Source: Bacteroidales bacterium (GTDB taxonomy: Bacteria > Bacteroidota > Bacteroidia > Bacteroidales > JAADJA01). Taken from it: a stretch of DNA of 33,823 bases. The notes under the pieces were generated by a model. The model made no database searches. It saw only the letters and a list, made by a program, of their open reading frames with translations, and was not told the origin of the DNA. The DNA lies in contig JAFGBL010000052.1 of NCBI GenBank assembly GCA_016933115.1, positions 1 through 33,823 of the forward strand, written 5' to 3'. Position numbers and translations under genes: made by a program. How positions within the stretch are numbered: position 1 is the stretch's first letter; each line of letters begins with the position of its first letter. Positions 7,745 to 17,810 of this stretch are shown piece by piece.

Positions 7745-9490
7745 TTTCATTGCATTTTCCTCTAAAGGTTTTTTAATAAGCAACAATCCATTCTCAATTA
7801 AATTTTTCAGTGCTGGATTTCGTTCCTTTTTATCGTTCAGGTATTGTCTAATCCTATCTCCCAGGTCATTTCCAGTGCCTGTAAGTTCCTGGATTTCCAT
7901 AGGAAGCAACCACTCTTCCGGGTATTCATTAATAACAACCTTGAAAATTTTATCGAGGTCAGCTTCTTCCCTTCCGTTCTCACGTTGTTCTCTCACCTGT
8001 TGATACAATTGATGCAGGATTTTTGCCTTTTCATTATGAACGATCTTATGTGTCTTCTCATCCGGTGGGATGAAAGAGTATCCGAAAGCATCGGGATCGG
8101 CAGGGCCGGTATAGGCTGAAATTATCTTTTCTCCTACTGCCATATCAAAAACACCCCATGCAGGTTCAAACAATACCTGATCACGGAAAGTGACCCTGCA
8201 ATTGTCGAAGGTCAATAGCAACAATCTTCCATCCTTCCGGGTTTTACCCCTCAGCTTACCTTCAACACGAACTCCTGAATAAAATTCCAATGTTCCTGGT
8301 TTTCCTTCCTCTAATCCAATATTGCTTAAGTCTGAATCGCTGAAAATTTCCAAAGGTTTGTTCTGGTTTACCAGTAAGCCGGCCGGGGAACCGAAACCTT
8401 CGGCATGATAATCTTTTCCATGACCGGGAAGCTGTTTGTTTTTAAACGCAAGGCTGGTTGGTCCGGTGGTCTTAATATAGGCAGGTTTATCATTCGATGC
8501 TATTACATAGTTAAATGTTCCGGAAACCTGCAACCCTGAACTGTATACCACAGTGGCAGTATTACCTGAACCGATAGCTTGTTTTAAGGCATACAATCCT
8601 CCGCGTCGCACTGCCATCTGGCATGCAAAATTGTCCAGTACCTCGTTCAGGTGAATAAAGTCAGGTGTAACAAACAACTGAGGCTGGCGGGTGGTAATAT
8701 CAAAAGTTACATTGGCCGCATCAACGGTATAAGGTAGTTTTTTTACATTGGGTTGAAAGGAAGAATAACTTTCACCGATTGAAGACAACAAACCGGCACC
8801 ATAAATTTTCGGATTCTTCAAATCACCAATTAACCCGTATTCCACTGTCCACCAATGGAGGTTCCTGATGAGCGACATTTCTGACAATGTCGTGTTTTTC
8901 CTGTCCAATATCTCCAGTTCATGCTCAGCTATTTTGATCTCTTCGGTTGTTGAATACGGATCGGCTTTTAATATGGATAAATGTCTGACCGCGTTGTACA
9001 CTTCATAATCGAGTGCCGAAGAAAAGGCCCTGGAGCCGATTTCGCCAAACAGCCTTAAATAATCGGCATATTCAATGTCGGCAATGATGGGAGCATGACC
9101 GGCAGCTTCATGAATGATATCGGGAGCGGGTGTATATTCGATTTGGTCAACAGGGCGGATATCTGCCGCAATCACCAAAACATTGTAGGCCTGGAATTCC
9201 ATGAAAGCAGAAGGTGGAATAAACCCGTCAACAGCAACGGCTGCCCAGCCAATTTCCTTTAAAATCCGATTCATTCCGTACATATGCGGAATACTTTCGA
9301 TGCTGACGCCGGTTTTCTTTAAACCCTCAAGATAGGAATGATGAGCTACTTTAGGTAGATAACGCACATTCTGGCGCATCACATACCGCCAAACCGCATG
9401 ATCCTGAGGCGTATATTCGTTATAAGGCTGATCAATGACCAGATTGAGCAGGTGTTTGGGCAATTTGACAAGGATTTCATTCAATTCCAT
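7739..9490 (-). CDS. phhA: Phenylalanine 4-hydroxylase (aromatic amino acid hydroxylase), long form
   Basis: A pterin-dependent iron hydroxylase turning phenylalanine into tyrosine, thus feeding the convergent hmgA-hpd-fahA operon. The catalytic domain covers about residues 20-300. Iron ligands are His127 and His132 in PDIIHEAAGH and Glu217 in HWWTVEYGL. At 583 residues it is about twice the usual bacterial length (260-300). The C-terminal part (about 300-583) has beta-rich motifs such as GTFNYVIAS and GVRVEGKLRG and no regulatory ACT domain that I can recognise. ATG 9490 (MELNEILVKLPKHL) was chosen; the frame runs 35 codons further upstream, but that stretch is AT-rich promoter sequence. A TAAATTTG box at 9514-9521 supports this start. 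Substrate specificity for Phe is inferred from context. Confidence 0.9.
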   Translation of the reverse strand: MELNEILVKLPKHLLNLVIDQPYNEYTPQDHAVWRYVMRQNVRYLPKVAHHSYLEGLKKTGVSIESIPHMYGMNRILKEIGWAAVAVDGFIPPSAFMEFQAYNVLVIAADIRPVDQIEYTPAPDIIHEAAGHAPIIADIEYADYLRLFGEIGSRAFSSALDYEVYNAVRHLSILKADPYSTTEEIKIAEHELEILDRKNTTLSEMSLIRNLHWWTVEYGLIGDLKNPKIYGAGLLSSIGESYSSFQPNVKKLPYTVDAANVTFDITTRQPQLFVTPDFIHLNEVLDNFACQMAVRRGGLYALKQAIGSGNTATVVYSSGLQVSGTFNYVIASNDKPAYIKTTGPTSLAFKNKQLPGHGKDYHAEGFGSPAGLLVNQNKPLEIFSDSDLSNIGLEEGKPGTLEFYSGVRVEGKLRGKTRKDGRLLLLTFDNCRVTFRDQVLFEPAWGVFDMAVGEKIISAYTGPADPDAFGYSFIPPDEKTHKIVHNEKAKILHQLYQQVREQRENGREEADLDKIFKVVINEYPEEWLLPMEIQELTGTGNDLGDRIRQYLNDKKERNPALKNLIENGLLLIKKPLEENAMKL

Positions 9491-9513
9491 AGCACATTGG
9501 TTATTGATATGCA

Positions 9514-9521
9514 CAAATTTA
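9514..9521 (-). promoter_or_regulatory. candidate -7 box for phhA
   Basis: The minus strand reads TAAATTTG, matching TAnnTTTG, 24 bases upstream of the phhA ATG. The nearest upstream TTG (9534-9536) is only 12 bases away, closer than the usual 18-20. It supports the ATG at 9490 because a start further upstream would lie inside or before the promoter. Confidence 0.4.
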
Positions 9522-9604
9522 TATATTTTAATCCAATTTAGAATACTTTTAAATAATAAATTATTATTCTGTACATGCGCCTTATTAATTAACATTCCAT
9601 TTCG

Positions 9605-9612
9605 TACTTTTG
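9605..9612 (+). promoter_or_regulatory. candidate -7 box for glgB
   Basis: The plus strand reads TACTTTTG, matching TAnnTTTG, ending 18 bases before the glgB ATG; the implied leader is only about 10 nt. The -33 region has TTATTA rather than TTG. The phhA and glgB promoters share the 139-base gap between their starts. Confidence 0.4.
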
Positions 9613-9629
9613 TTGAAGAAATACCGGCT

Positions 9630-11648
9630 ATGGACTATAAAAAACTTAAACTCATAAAGGACGATCCCTGGCTCGAACCCAGTGAGCAAGATGTATTGGA
9701 TCGTTTTAACAGGTATCGTGAACGGCTAAAAACCATTGAATCCGATTTTGAAAGCCTTGAGAAATTTGCCAATGGTTATAATTACTTTGGCATCAATTAC
9801 GATGAAAAACAAAAAGGCTGGTTTTACCGAGAGTGGGCACCAGCCGCCAACGCACTATACCTGTCAGGCGATTTCAATGAATGGAATCCGGAGGAATTTC
9901 CGATGAAAAAGAATGAGTTTGGGATTTGGGAAATATTCCTTGAAGAAAAGAAGTTTAAGAAGTCGTTTAAAAAAGGTACCAAAGTCAAGGTGGTGGTCGA
10001 TTCGATGATGGGAAGGCAATTTCGGATACCTGCCTATATCCGCAGGGCTGTTCAGGATGAGGATACCAAGAATTTTTCAGGCCAGGTATGGATTGATGAT
10101 CGATTTGACTGGTCGGATGACAAATTCAAACTAAAAAAAAACCAGGAACTTTTCATTTATGAATCCCATGTTGGTATGGCACAGGAAAAGGAAGGGATCG
10201 GCACGTACAATGAGTTTACCGACAATATTTTACCCCGTATTAAAAAAGCCGGTTATAATACTATTCAACTCATGGCCATTCAGGAGCATCCATATTATGG
10301 ATCGTTCGGGTATCACGTTTCCAGTTTTTTTGCGCCTTCCTCGCGGTTTGGCACCCCGGAAGAGCTGAAAAATCTTATTAAAACTGCACATCAAATGGGT
10401 ATAGCAGTGATCCTGGACGTGGTACACTCGCATACCGTTAAAAATACGGTAGAAGGAATAAATCAATTGGATGGTTCCGATTCCCTCTATTTTCATCCGG
10501 GATCACGGGGTGAGCACCCTCAGTGGGATTCCAAGTTATTTGATTATGGTAAAACGGAAGTTCTTCGTTTTTTACTTTCAAACCTTAAATACTGGCTAGA
10601 AGAATTTCATTTCGACGGATTCAGGTTCGATGGTGTGGGTTCTATGATGTATTACCACCATGGCAATGAGCCCATCGACAGTCGTGAAAAATATTTCCGC
10701 CAGGGTGTTGAGTGGGATGCCATAACATATTTGCAGCTTGCCAACCATTTGATCCACACCCTTAAGCCAAATGCCGTTTCCATAGCCGAAGATGTGACCG
10801 GAATGCCCGGCCTCACCTTCCCTGTTGAAGATGGTGGGCTTGGGTTTGATTACCGTCTGGGCATGGGTATTCCAGATTTCTGGATCAAACTTTTGAAGGA
10901 ATACCGCGATGAAGATTGGGATATCCATTTTATATGGCGGGTTTTGAACGACCGGTTGCCCCATGTAAAGACGGTGGCTTATGCCGAGTCGCACGACCAG
11001 GCGTTGGTGGGTGATAAAACACTGGCCTTTTGGCTGATGGATAAGGAGATGTACTGGCATATGCAAAAGGACGACCCTGACATGGTGATCGACAGGGGCT
11101 TGGCTTTGCATAAAATGATCAGGCTGTTTACCATTTCCCTGGGAGGCAATGCCTGGATGAATTTTATGGGCAATGAGTTCGGACATCCTGAATGGATCGA
11201 TTTTCCGCGAGAAGGCAACAATTGGAGCTATAAGTATTGCCGACGGCAATGGTCGCTGGTCGACAACCCTCTTCTGAAATACCAGTATTTAGCCGCGTTC
11301 GATAGGGAAATGGTCAAAGTGATAAAAAAGCATAAGATCATGTCATCGCTGTATGGCAACCAACTGAATATGGATGAATGGAACAAAACCATTATCTTCG
11401 AACGGAATCACCTGGTGTTTGTATTCAACTTTCATATAAACCATTCCATCGAAGGATATGAGTTCCGGGTTCCGGAACCGGGAAAATACAAGATCATTTT
11501 AAACAGCGATAGTGCCAAATTTGGCGGCCACAACAGGATTGACGATTCAATTGACTACTTCACCTATCAAAAGGAGAACGATCCTTCACATTACCTGAAG
11601 ATTTACAATACCAACCGTACGGCGCTGGTTTTGGAAAAGAAAATTTAA
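9630..11648 (+). CDS. glgB: 1,4-alpha-glucan (glycogen) branching enzyme, GH13
   Basis: Cuts an alpha-1,4 glucan chain and rejoins it by an alpha-1,6 bond, creating branches in glycogen. The 672-residue protein has an N-terminal CBM48-like domain (GWFYREWAPAANALYLSGDFNEWN, about 63-86), a GH13 barrel and a C-terminal beta domain. Catalytic motifs: DVVHSH at 263-268, FRFDGVGSM with nucleophile Asp334, AED with acid/base Glu387, and AESHDQ with Asp456. The sequence resembles the eukaryotic-type GBE branch more than E. coli GlgB. ATG 9630 (MDYKKLKL) was chosen; the open frame continues 65 codons upstream, but that part overlaps phhA antisense and has no homology. No other glycogen genes are adjacent. 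Confidence 0.94.
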   Translation: MDYKKLKLIKDDPWLEPSEQDVLDRFNRYRERLKTIESDFESLEKFANGYNYFGINYDEKQKGWFYREWAPAANALYLSGDFNEWNPEEFPMKKNEFGIWEIFLEEKKFKKSFKKGTKVKVVVDSMMGRQFRIPAYIRRAVQDEDTKNFSGQVWIDDRFDWSDDKFKLKKNQELFIYESHVGMAQEKEGIGTYNEFTDNILPRIKKAGYNTIQLMAIQEHPYYGSFGYHVSSFFAPSSRFGTPEELKNLIKTAHQMGIAVILDVVHSHTVKNTVEGINQLDGSDSLYFHPGSRGEHPQWDSKLFDYGKTEVLRFLLSNLKYWLEEFHFDGFRFDGVGSMMYYHHGNEPIDSREKYFRQGVEWDAITYLQLANHLIHTLKPNAVSIAEDVTGMPGLTFPVEDGGLGFDYRLGMGIPDFWIKLLKEYRDEDWDIHFIWRVLNDRLPHVKTVAYAESHDQALVGDKTLAFWLMDKEMYWHMQKDDPDMVIDRGLALHKMIRLFTISLGGNAWMNFMGNEFGHPEWIDFPREGNNWSYKYCRRQWSLVDNPLLKYQYLAAFDREMVKVIKKHKIMSSLYGNQLNMDEWNKTIIFERNHLVFVFNFHINHSIEGYEFRVPEPGKYKIILNSDSAKFGGHNRIDDSIDYFTYQKENDPSHYLKIYNTNRTALVLEKKI

Positions 11649-11737
11649 ATCATTTCAACCTGTTGGTTGCAAAGGCACTTGGCCGGGGCTGACCTGACAG
11701 ATACTGTTTATTTCAATGATCACAATTTCCCCAAGCT

Positions 11738-11760
11738 ATTCGGGATTTCAAATCCCGAAT
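11738..11760. repeat. Perfect 11-bp inverted repeat (hairpin) after glgB
   Basis: Arms ATTCGGGATTT and AAATCCCGAAT are separated by a single C, so a stable hairpin of about 9-10 pairs can form in RNA. It lies 90 bases after the glgB stop. There is no run of T on either side, so it is not a textbook intrinsic terminator, but it may act in 3'-end formation or mRNA stability. Confidence 0.65.
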
Positions 11761-11877
11761 TAATATAAAATGGACTTGAAATCCATAACCATTGGCTTTC
11801 GTATTGAAAATCCGAAAGAGCATGGTAAACATGGAATTAAAAAAAACATATTGAATTCATAGGTAATTTAATTGTTT

Positions 11878-11906
11878 TTGCCCTCAAATAAATTTATCTA
11901 AATTTG
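11878..11906 (+). promoter_or_regulatory. Bacteroidota-type promoter for the VTT membrane protein
   Basis: TTG at 11878-11880, an 18-base spacer, then TAAATTTG at 11899-11906 on the plus strand, agreeing with both boxes of the Bacteroidota housekeeping promoter. Transcription would start near 11912, giving a leader of under 20 nt before the TTG start at 11929. Confidence 0.65.
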
Positions 11907-11928
11907 CCCTCATTCAAAATTTTAAACC

Positions 11929-12507
11929 TTGATTAAGCCCGGGGAAAAAACACGGTTTTTTTTAATAAATTTCCTAAAAGGATTGGTTTGGCTGGCCGTT
12001 CTGGTGATCCTTTTTATCGTATTCAGAAATTATGTCAATATTGATTTTGAAGCCTGGCTAGGCCCGTTGATTAATAATATTTTCCTTATGCTGGGAATCT
12101 ATTCCCTGTCGGAATTGATTTTTGGGATCATCCCTCCGGAATTATTCATGATTTGGGCATTGCGTTTCGGAAGTATCGAGCAGTACATTTTCTACATTCT
12201 TATTTTTACGTTAATATCCTACCTCGCCGGGTTGCTGGGATTTCTATTTGGCAGTTACCTCAATAAAACGGTGCTTTTCCGCTACATCCGACGCAGATAC
12301 CTTGGTAAATACCATAGTTTGCTCCAGAAATTCGGTGTTTTTCTCATCCTTGTTGCCGCGCTGACTCCCCTGCCCTATTCTGCCATCAGTATGCTGGTCG
12401 GTTCACTTCATTATCCCATCAGAAAATACATGCTTTGGGCTTTATCACGTTTTGTCCGCTATGCGGTATATGCTTTGATTATCTGGGAGGCCGGTTTGTT
12501 GGGTTAG
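11929..12507 (+). CDS. VTT/DedA-like small integral membrane protein
   Basis: A 192-residue, very hydrophobic protein. Segments at about 15-35, 45-72, 83-108 and 133-155, plus one near the C-terminus, look membrane-embedded. The stretch FGIIPPELFMIWAL followed by GLLGFLFGSYL, and later ALTPLPYSAISMLVGSLHYP, resembles the VTT (SNARE-associated/DedA) fold, with its re-entrant Pro/Gly-rich turns. DedA-like proteins are linked to lipid flipping and envelope homeostasis; the actual substrate here is unknown. The only suitable start is TTG at 11929, since the next in-frame ATG would remove the first membrane segments. The promoter directly upstream supports TTG. It stands alone, convergent with enolase. 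Confidence 0.75.
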   Translation: MIKPGEKTRFFLINFLKGLVWLAVLVILFIVFRNYVNIDFEAWLGPLINNIFLMLGIYSLSELIFGIIPPELFMIWALRFGSIEQYIFYILIFTLISYLAGLLGFLFGSYLNKTVLFRYIRRRYLGKYHSLLQKFGVFLILVAALTPLPYSAISMLVGSLHYPIRKYMLWALSRFVRYAVYALIIWEAGLLG

Positions 12508-12666
12508 TTGATGGTTATTGGTGAATCGTTAATTATCTGGGGTCTGGGATTCCAACTTATTCCCACTTTAACAGATTTAACCACTTCAACCAATAAACCC
12601 GATGATTTTTCGATTTAAATTATTCAACTGAACTTGGGTGAACAGGGTTTAAAACAAACTACCCGT

Positions 12667-12719
12667 ATTCATCCGATGACTTACCTTTCCCGGGGCTGTA
12701 ATAAAATCATCGGATGAAT
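12667..12719. repeat. 13-bp perfect inverted repeat between the VTT gene and eno
   Basis: Arms ATTCATCCGATGA (12667-12679) and TCATCGGATGAAT (12707-12719) flank a 27-base loop. It lies between two convergent genes and only 10 bases past the eno stop, so it may serve as a bidirectional 3' stem-loop. There is no T-run after either arm. The remaining sequence of this 221-base gap shows nothing else. Confidence 0.6.
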
Positions 12720-12728
12720 TGATATTTT

Positions 12729-14111
<1,383 letters not shown>

Positions 14112-14120
14112 TCAATTCAC

Positions 14121-14900
14121 TTATTTTGATTCACTTTTGGTATTGTCTTTATTATCTTTAGAATCATCCCCATCATCTTTAGCTTCTACTTCCCCGGTTG
14201 TTTCGGCTTTAGGTTCTTCCTTTTCTTCAACATTAGTTTCAACTTTCTGCTCAGCTTTAAGCTCTTCCTTCTCTTCTATCTTTTCCTCAACCACGGCTTC
14301 AGCCTTTTCCTCAGCTTTAGCTTCAACAATTGGTTCGGTTTTATCTTCGGCAACAGCTTCTGTTGTTTCAGCAGCTTTTACTTCATCTTTAACCTCTTCC
14401 GTTTTCGGTTTGGTTGCAGTTTCTTCTGTTTTTACAGTGGTTCCGGTTGCTGCGGCTGCAGTGGCTTCGGTTTTCTTTTTGCTACTCCTTCGTCTGCCGC
14501 GTGTCGATTTTCCCTTGCCCTCTTTTTCTGCAAGCAGGTTTTCATTGAAATCCACCAGCTCCATCATACACATTTCAGCATTGTCGCCGAGTCTGGCACC
14601 TGTTTTAATAATTCGGGTATACCCTCCCGGTCTTTCAGCTACTTTTACCGAAACTTCGCGGAATAATTCCGTAACCGCATCTTTACTCTGCAAATAGCTG
14701 AAAACGACCCTTCTTGAGTGTGTCGTATCATCCTTCGATTTGGTGATCAGCGGTTCGATATAGGTGCGAAGGGCTTTTGCCTTGGCAAGTGTTGTATGGA
14801 TCCTTTTATGCATGATCAATGAAGTTGCCATATTGGCCAGCATCGATTTTCTATGCGCGCTCGTCCTGGATAAGTGATTAAAATTTCTCCTGTGTCTCAT
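14121..14900 (-). CDS. rplQ: 50S ribosomal protein bL17 with long charged C-terminal tail
   Basis: Residues 1-120 are a normal bL17 ([21 protein letters not shown], then [28 protein letters not shown]), a protein near the polypeptide exit tunnel. A basic patch [10 protein letters not shown] (134-143) follows, then residues 144-259 of almost only E, K, A, T, V and D. The protein is 259 residues against about 115-130 in most bacteria; moderate extensions are known in Bacteroidota. The tail is expected to be disordered or helical and solvent-exposed; its role is unknown. It is the last gene of the run, 5 bases after rpoA and followed by a terminator. Low-complexity codons make an antisense frame look open. 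Confidence 0.95.
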   Translation of the reverse strand: MRHRRNFNHLSRTSAHRKSMLANMATSLIMHKRIHTTLAKAKALRTYIEPLITKSKDDTTHSRRVVFSYLQSKDAVTELFREVSVKVAERPGGYTRIIKTGARLGDNAEMCMMELVDFNENLLAEKEGKGKSTRGRRRSSKKKTEATAAAATGTTVKTEETATKPKTEEVKDEVKAAETTEAVAEDKTEPIVEAKAEEKAEAVVEEKIEEKEELKAEQKVETNVEEKEEPKAETTGEVEAKDDGDDSKDNKDNTKSESK

Positions 14901-14905
14901 CTCAA

Positions 14906-15898
14906 TTATTCCTTATCTAATTTATATTTAGAGATATTCATCCCAAATTCAAGTCCTTTGGTTTTAACCAGCTCCTCAAGCTCTGTGAGGGACTTCTTAC
15001 CGAAATTCCTGAACTTTAGCAAATCGTTTTTATTAAATTGAACCAGGTCGCCCAATGTTTCAACGTCTGCGGCTTTCAGGCAGTTCAGAGCCCTAACGGA
15101 AAGATCAAGGTCGACCAGCTTGGTTTTGAGCAGTTGCCTGGTGTGCAATGAGCTCTCATCAAATTCCTCGGTCACCGTCTTTTCTTCCGAATCAAGCGTG
15201 ATTCTTTCATCTGAGAACAGCATAAAATGGTGGATCAGAATTTTGGCGGCTTCCTTTAGTGCATCCTTGGGATGGACAGAACCGTCCGTCTCCAACTCCA
15301 TGACCAGTTTTTCATAGTCGGTTTTTTGTTCGACCCTAAAATTCTCGATATGGTATTTTACATTTTTTACCGGGGTGTGGATCGAGTCCATAAAAATGGT
15401 TCCCAATGGAGCATTCAGCGATTTATTTTCCTCAGCAGGAACATATCCCCTTCCTTTTTCGATATTGATTTCAATCGATAACTTTATGTTTGGTTCCATA
15501 CTACAGATAACCACATCGGGGTTCAACACCTGGAAAACGGAAAGGAATTTATTGATATCACCGGCTTTAAACACTTCCTGGTCACCAATAACGATATGTA
15601 CTTTCTCATTGCTTTCTGTGTCAATCTGTCTTCTGAATCTGATCTTTTTTAAATTCAGGATGATTTCGGTAACATCTTCCACAACGCCTTTAATGGTCGA
15701 AAACTCCTGTTCGACACCTTCGATTTTAATGGATGTTATAGCGAATCCTTCGAGTGAGGATAATAAAATTCTTCTTAAGGCATTACCGATGGTAATCCCA
15801 AAGCCTGGTTCGAGTGGCCTGAATTCAAAATTTCCAGTGAATTCATTGGCTTCGTTCATTATAACCTTATCAGGTTTTTGAAATGCTAAAATTGCCAT
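14906..15898 (-). CDS. rpoA: DNA-directed RNA polymerase subunit alpha
   Basis: Scaffold of RNA polymerase assembly and target of upstream promoter elements and activators. The 330-residue protein has the N-terminal dimerisation domain ([28 protein letters not shown] near 24-52). A linker follows, then an intact C-terminal domain with two helix-hairpin-helix motifs ([29 protein letters not shown], about 279-308). Length is normal. It lies 47 bases after rpsD, the widest gap in the ribosomal run, and 5 bases before rplQ, the usual alpha-operon order. Confidence 0.98.
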   Translation of the reverse strand: MAILAFQKPDKVIMNEANEFTGNFEFRPLEPGFGITIGNALRRILLSSLEGFAITSIKIEGVEQEFSTIKGVVEDVTEIILNLKKIRFRRQIDTESNEKVHIVIGDQEVFKAGDINKFLSVFQVLNPDVVICSMEPNIKLSIEINIEKGRGYVPAEENKSLNAPLGTIFMDSIHTPVKNVKYHIENFRVEQKTDYEKLVMELETDGSVHPKDALKEAAKILIHHFMLFSDERITLDSEEKTVTEEFDESSLHTRQLLKTKLVDLDLSVRALNCLKAADVETLGDLVQFNKNDLLKFRNFGKKSLTELEELVKTKGLEFGMNISKYKLDKE

Positions 15899-15945
15899 TC
15901 TCAGCTTTTTAAATTAAAAAATAATTTCGGTTTACCAATTCTATT

Positions 15946-16551
15946 TTACTTGGAGTACAACTCAACGATCAGTTGCTCCTTAATATTTTCAGGGATTTCG
16001 TCCCTGGCAGGATAGCTTAGGAATTTACCAGTTTTGGTATCTTCATTCCATTCGATCCAGGGATAGCTGTGTGCCCTGCCTTCGAGTGAATTGGAAATAA
16101 CTTCCAGTGATTTTGATTTTACCCTTACGCTAATAACATCTCCGGGCTTAATGGAAAAAGAAGGAACACTTACAATTTCCCCATTCACGGTGATGTGCTT
16201 ATGATTTACCAATTGCCTTGCAGCAGGCCTTGAAGGTGCAATTCCCATCCTGAAAACAACATTGTCAAGCCTTGCCTCGATCAATTGCAGCAATACTTCA
16301 CCAGTAATGCCTTTTTTGCGGGATGCTTTTTCGAATGTATTCTTGAACTGACGTTCCAGTATACCATAGGTGTACTTGGCTTTTTGTTTCTCTTGCAACT
16401 GAATCCCGTACTCCGATTGTTTTCTTCTTCTTTTAGATGCACCATGCTGACCCGGAGGATAATTCTTTTTCTCGTAAGCTTTGTCGGGGCCGTAAATAGG
16501 ATCCCTGAATTTCCTGGCTATCTTTGTTTTCGGACCAATATATCTTGCCAT
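15946..16551 (-). CDS. rpsD: 30S ribosomal protein uS4
   Basis: Primary 16S rRNA-binding assembly protein (201 residues). It starts [15 protein letters not shown], and the S4 RNA-binding domain is at about 94-155 ([30 protein letters not shown]). The N-terminal region has no CxxC zinc cluster, so it is the zinc-free form. In E. coli S4 represses the alpha operon; whether it does so here cannot be told from sequence. Gaps are 46 bases after rpsK and 47 bases before rpoA. Confidence 0.98.
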   Translation of the reverse strand: MARYIGPKTKIARKFRDPIYGPDKAYEKKNYPPGQHGASKRRRKQSEYGIQLQEKQKAKYTYGILERQFKNTFEKASRKKGITGEVLLQLIEARLDNVVFRMGIAPSRPAARQLVNHKHITVNGEIVSVPSFSIKPGDVISVRVKSKSLEVISNSLEGRAHSYPWIEWNEDTKTGKFLSYPARDEIPENIKEQLIVELYSK

Positions 16552-16597
16552 GTTTGATTTTGTCTTTTAAATGTTAATCGATTAAATAAATAAAGTT

Positions 16598-16987
16598 TTA
16601 TACCCGTCTTCTCTTGGGAGGCCTGCAACCGTTATGGGGTAATGGAGTGATGTCAACTATTTCACTCACTTCAATCCCCGCAGAATGAATGGTTCGGATT
16701 GCTGATTCCCTTCCTGATCCTGGGCCACGAACAAAAACTTTAACTTTGCGTAATCCGAGGTCATAGGCTGCTTTTGAACAGTCTTCCGCCGCCATTTGAG
16801 CTGCATACGGTGTGTTCTTTTTCGACCCTTTAAATCCCATTTTTCCGGCCGATGCCCATGAAATAACCTGTCCTGAATTATTGGTCAGGCTGATAATGAT
16901 ATTGTTAAAGGAGGCGCTGATGTATGCTTTACCAGTCGGTTCTACTTTAACAACCCTCTTCTTTGTTGTTCTGGTTTTTTTAGCCAT
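16598..16987 (-). CDS. rpsK: 30S ribosomal protein uS11
   Basis: A 129-residue platform protein contacting the Shine-Dalgarno helix region of 16S rRNA. It has the typical core ([20 protein letters not shown]) and the C-terminal signature [19 protein letters not shown], then [18 protein letters not shown]. The lysine/arginine-rich N-terminus [17 protein letters not shown] is normal. It lies between rpsM (40-base gap) and rpsD (46-base gap). Confidence 0.98.
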   Translation of the reverse strand: MAKKTRTTKKRVVKVEPTGKAYISASFNNIIISLTNNSGQVISWASAGKMGFKGSKKNTPYAAQMAAEDCSKAAYDLGLRKVKVFVRGPGSGRESAIRTIHSAGIEVSEIVDITPLPHNGCRPPKRRRV

Positions 16988-17027
16988 GTAATATTATTTT
17001 TCCTGTATTATTGATTTTCTTCAAGCA

Positions 17028-17408
17028 TTAACCTTTCGGTGCTTTCTTTTTATTTGCAACGGTTTTTTTCCTTCCTTTACGGGTTCGGGCATTGTTTTTT
17101 GTACTTTGGCCACGAACCGGAAGTCCGATACGGTGACGAATACCGCGATAAGTACCAATATCCTGAAGCCGCTTGATGTTCATCTGGGTTTCAGAACGCA
17201 ATTCACCTTCAACCTTTGTGGTATTGCTTATAATGGTACGAATCTGGTTTTGCTCATCATCACTCCAGTCCTGAACTTTTTTGCTCCTGTCAATACCTGC
17301 TTGATCAAGGATCTTCTGTGCTGTTGACCTACCGATTCCGTAAATGTAAGTCAATGCAATTTCTCCTCTTTTGTTTTTTGGTATGTCAATACCTGCTATA
17401 CGAGCCAT
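17028..17408 (-). CDS. rpsM: 30S ribosomal protein uS13
   Basis: A 126-residue head protein forming the B1 bridge to the large subunit and contacting tRNA. It shows [26 protein letters not shown] at the start and the signature [28 protein letters not shown] near 92-118, followed by a lysine-rich tail. It is first of the alpha-cluster genes, 31 bases after the short rpmJ. Confidence 0.98.
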   Translation of the reverse strand: MARIAGIDIPKNKRGEIALTYIYGIGRSTAQKILDQAGIDRSKKVQDWSDDEQNQIRTIISNTTKVEGELRSETQMNIKRLQDIGTYRGIRHRIGLPVRGQSTKNNARTRKGRKKTVANKKKAPKG

Positions 17409-17439
17409 TTATTTCAATTTTTAAATTGCAAAATGATTT

Positions 17440-17556
17440 TTATCCCTGCCTTTGTTTGTATTTAGGGTTTTTTTTGTTAATGATATATAACCGCCCTTTT
17501 CTGCGAACGATTTTACAATCCGGTGTCCTCTTTTTTATTGATGCCCTTACTTTCAT
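17440..17556 (-). CDS. rpmJ: 50S ribosomal protein bL36, zinc-free type
   Basis: A 38-residue gene, easily missed because of its size. It starts [20 protein letters not shown] and ends NPKYKQRQG before TAA at 17440-17442. It lies in the expected place between infA (12-base gap) and rpsM (31-base gap). Of the four zinc ligands of classical bL36 (C-x2-C, C, H) only one Cys is left (Cys14), so this is the C-minus form that folds without zinc. Confidence 0.97.
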   Translation of the reverse strand: MKVRASIKKRTPDCKIVRRKGRLYIINKKNPKYKQRQG

Positions 17557-17568
17557 TGTTCCAATATT

Positions 17569-17787
17569 TTATTTGTATCTGAATGTGATCCGGCCTTTCG
17601 TCAGGTCGTAGGGCGACATTTCGAGCTTCACTTTGTCGCCTGGTAAAATTTTGATGTAATGCATTCTCATTTTACCAGAGATGTGAGCTGTAATAACGTG
17701 CCCGTTTTCAAGTTCCACACGGAACATAGCATTACCCAGCGATTCGATAACCGTTCCGTCTTGCTCTATGGAGGCTTGTTTTGCCAT
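17569..17787 (-). CDS. infA: Translation initiation factor IF-1
   Basis: A 72-residue OB-fold protein that binds the ribosomal A site during initiation together with IF-2 and IF-3. [30 protein letters not shown], then [33 protein letters not shown], is the complete family sequence. It sits 12 bases before rpmJ and 23 bases after map, the standard spc-to-alpha junction. Confidence 0.98.
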   Translation of the reverse strand: MAKQASIEQDGTVIESLGNAMFRVELENGHVITAHISGKMRMHYIKILPGDKVKLEMSPYDLTKGRITFRYK

Positions 17788-17810
17788 TTAAACCGGATTA
17801 ATTAATACTG

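Larger units (their letters stand above)
11649..11928 (+). other. Intergenic region between glgB and the VTT gene
   Basis: A 280-base non-coding stretch. It holds a perfect inverted repeat at 11738-11760, a weaker one around 11797-11819 (CTTTCG/CGAAAG arms), and a promoter match at 11878-11906. No open frame with coding character was found on either strand. Confidence 0.6.

Noticed and set aside
9491-9595. 35-codon N-terminal extension of phhA
   Set aside because: The stretch is AT-rich promoter sequence containing TAAATTTG; family homology starts at the ATG at 9490.
9435-9629. 65-codon N-terminal extension of glgB
   Set aside because: It overlaps phhA antisense and the promoter region, is unlike any branching enzyme N-terminus, and a -7 box lies just before the ATG at 9630.
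10596-11249. 217-codon minus-strand frame opposite glgB
   Set aside because: Shadow of a strongly conserved GH13 coding sequence; no recognisable motif of its own.
12644-12658. 15-base match (AGGGTTTAAAACAAA) also found at 61-75
   Set aside because: One copy lies inside the DUF6599 coding frame, the match does not extend, and the sequence is AT-rich; likely chance rather than a repeat family.
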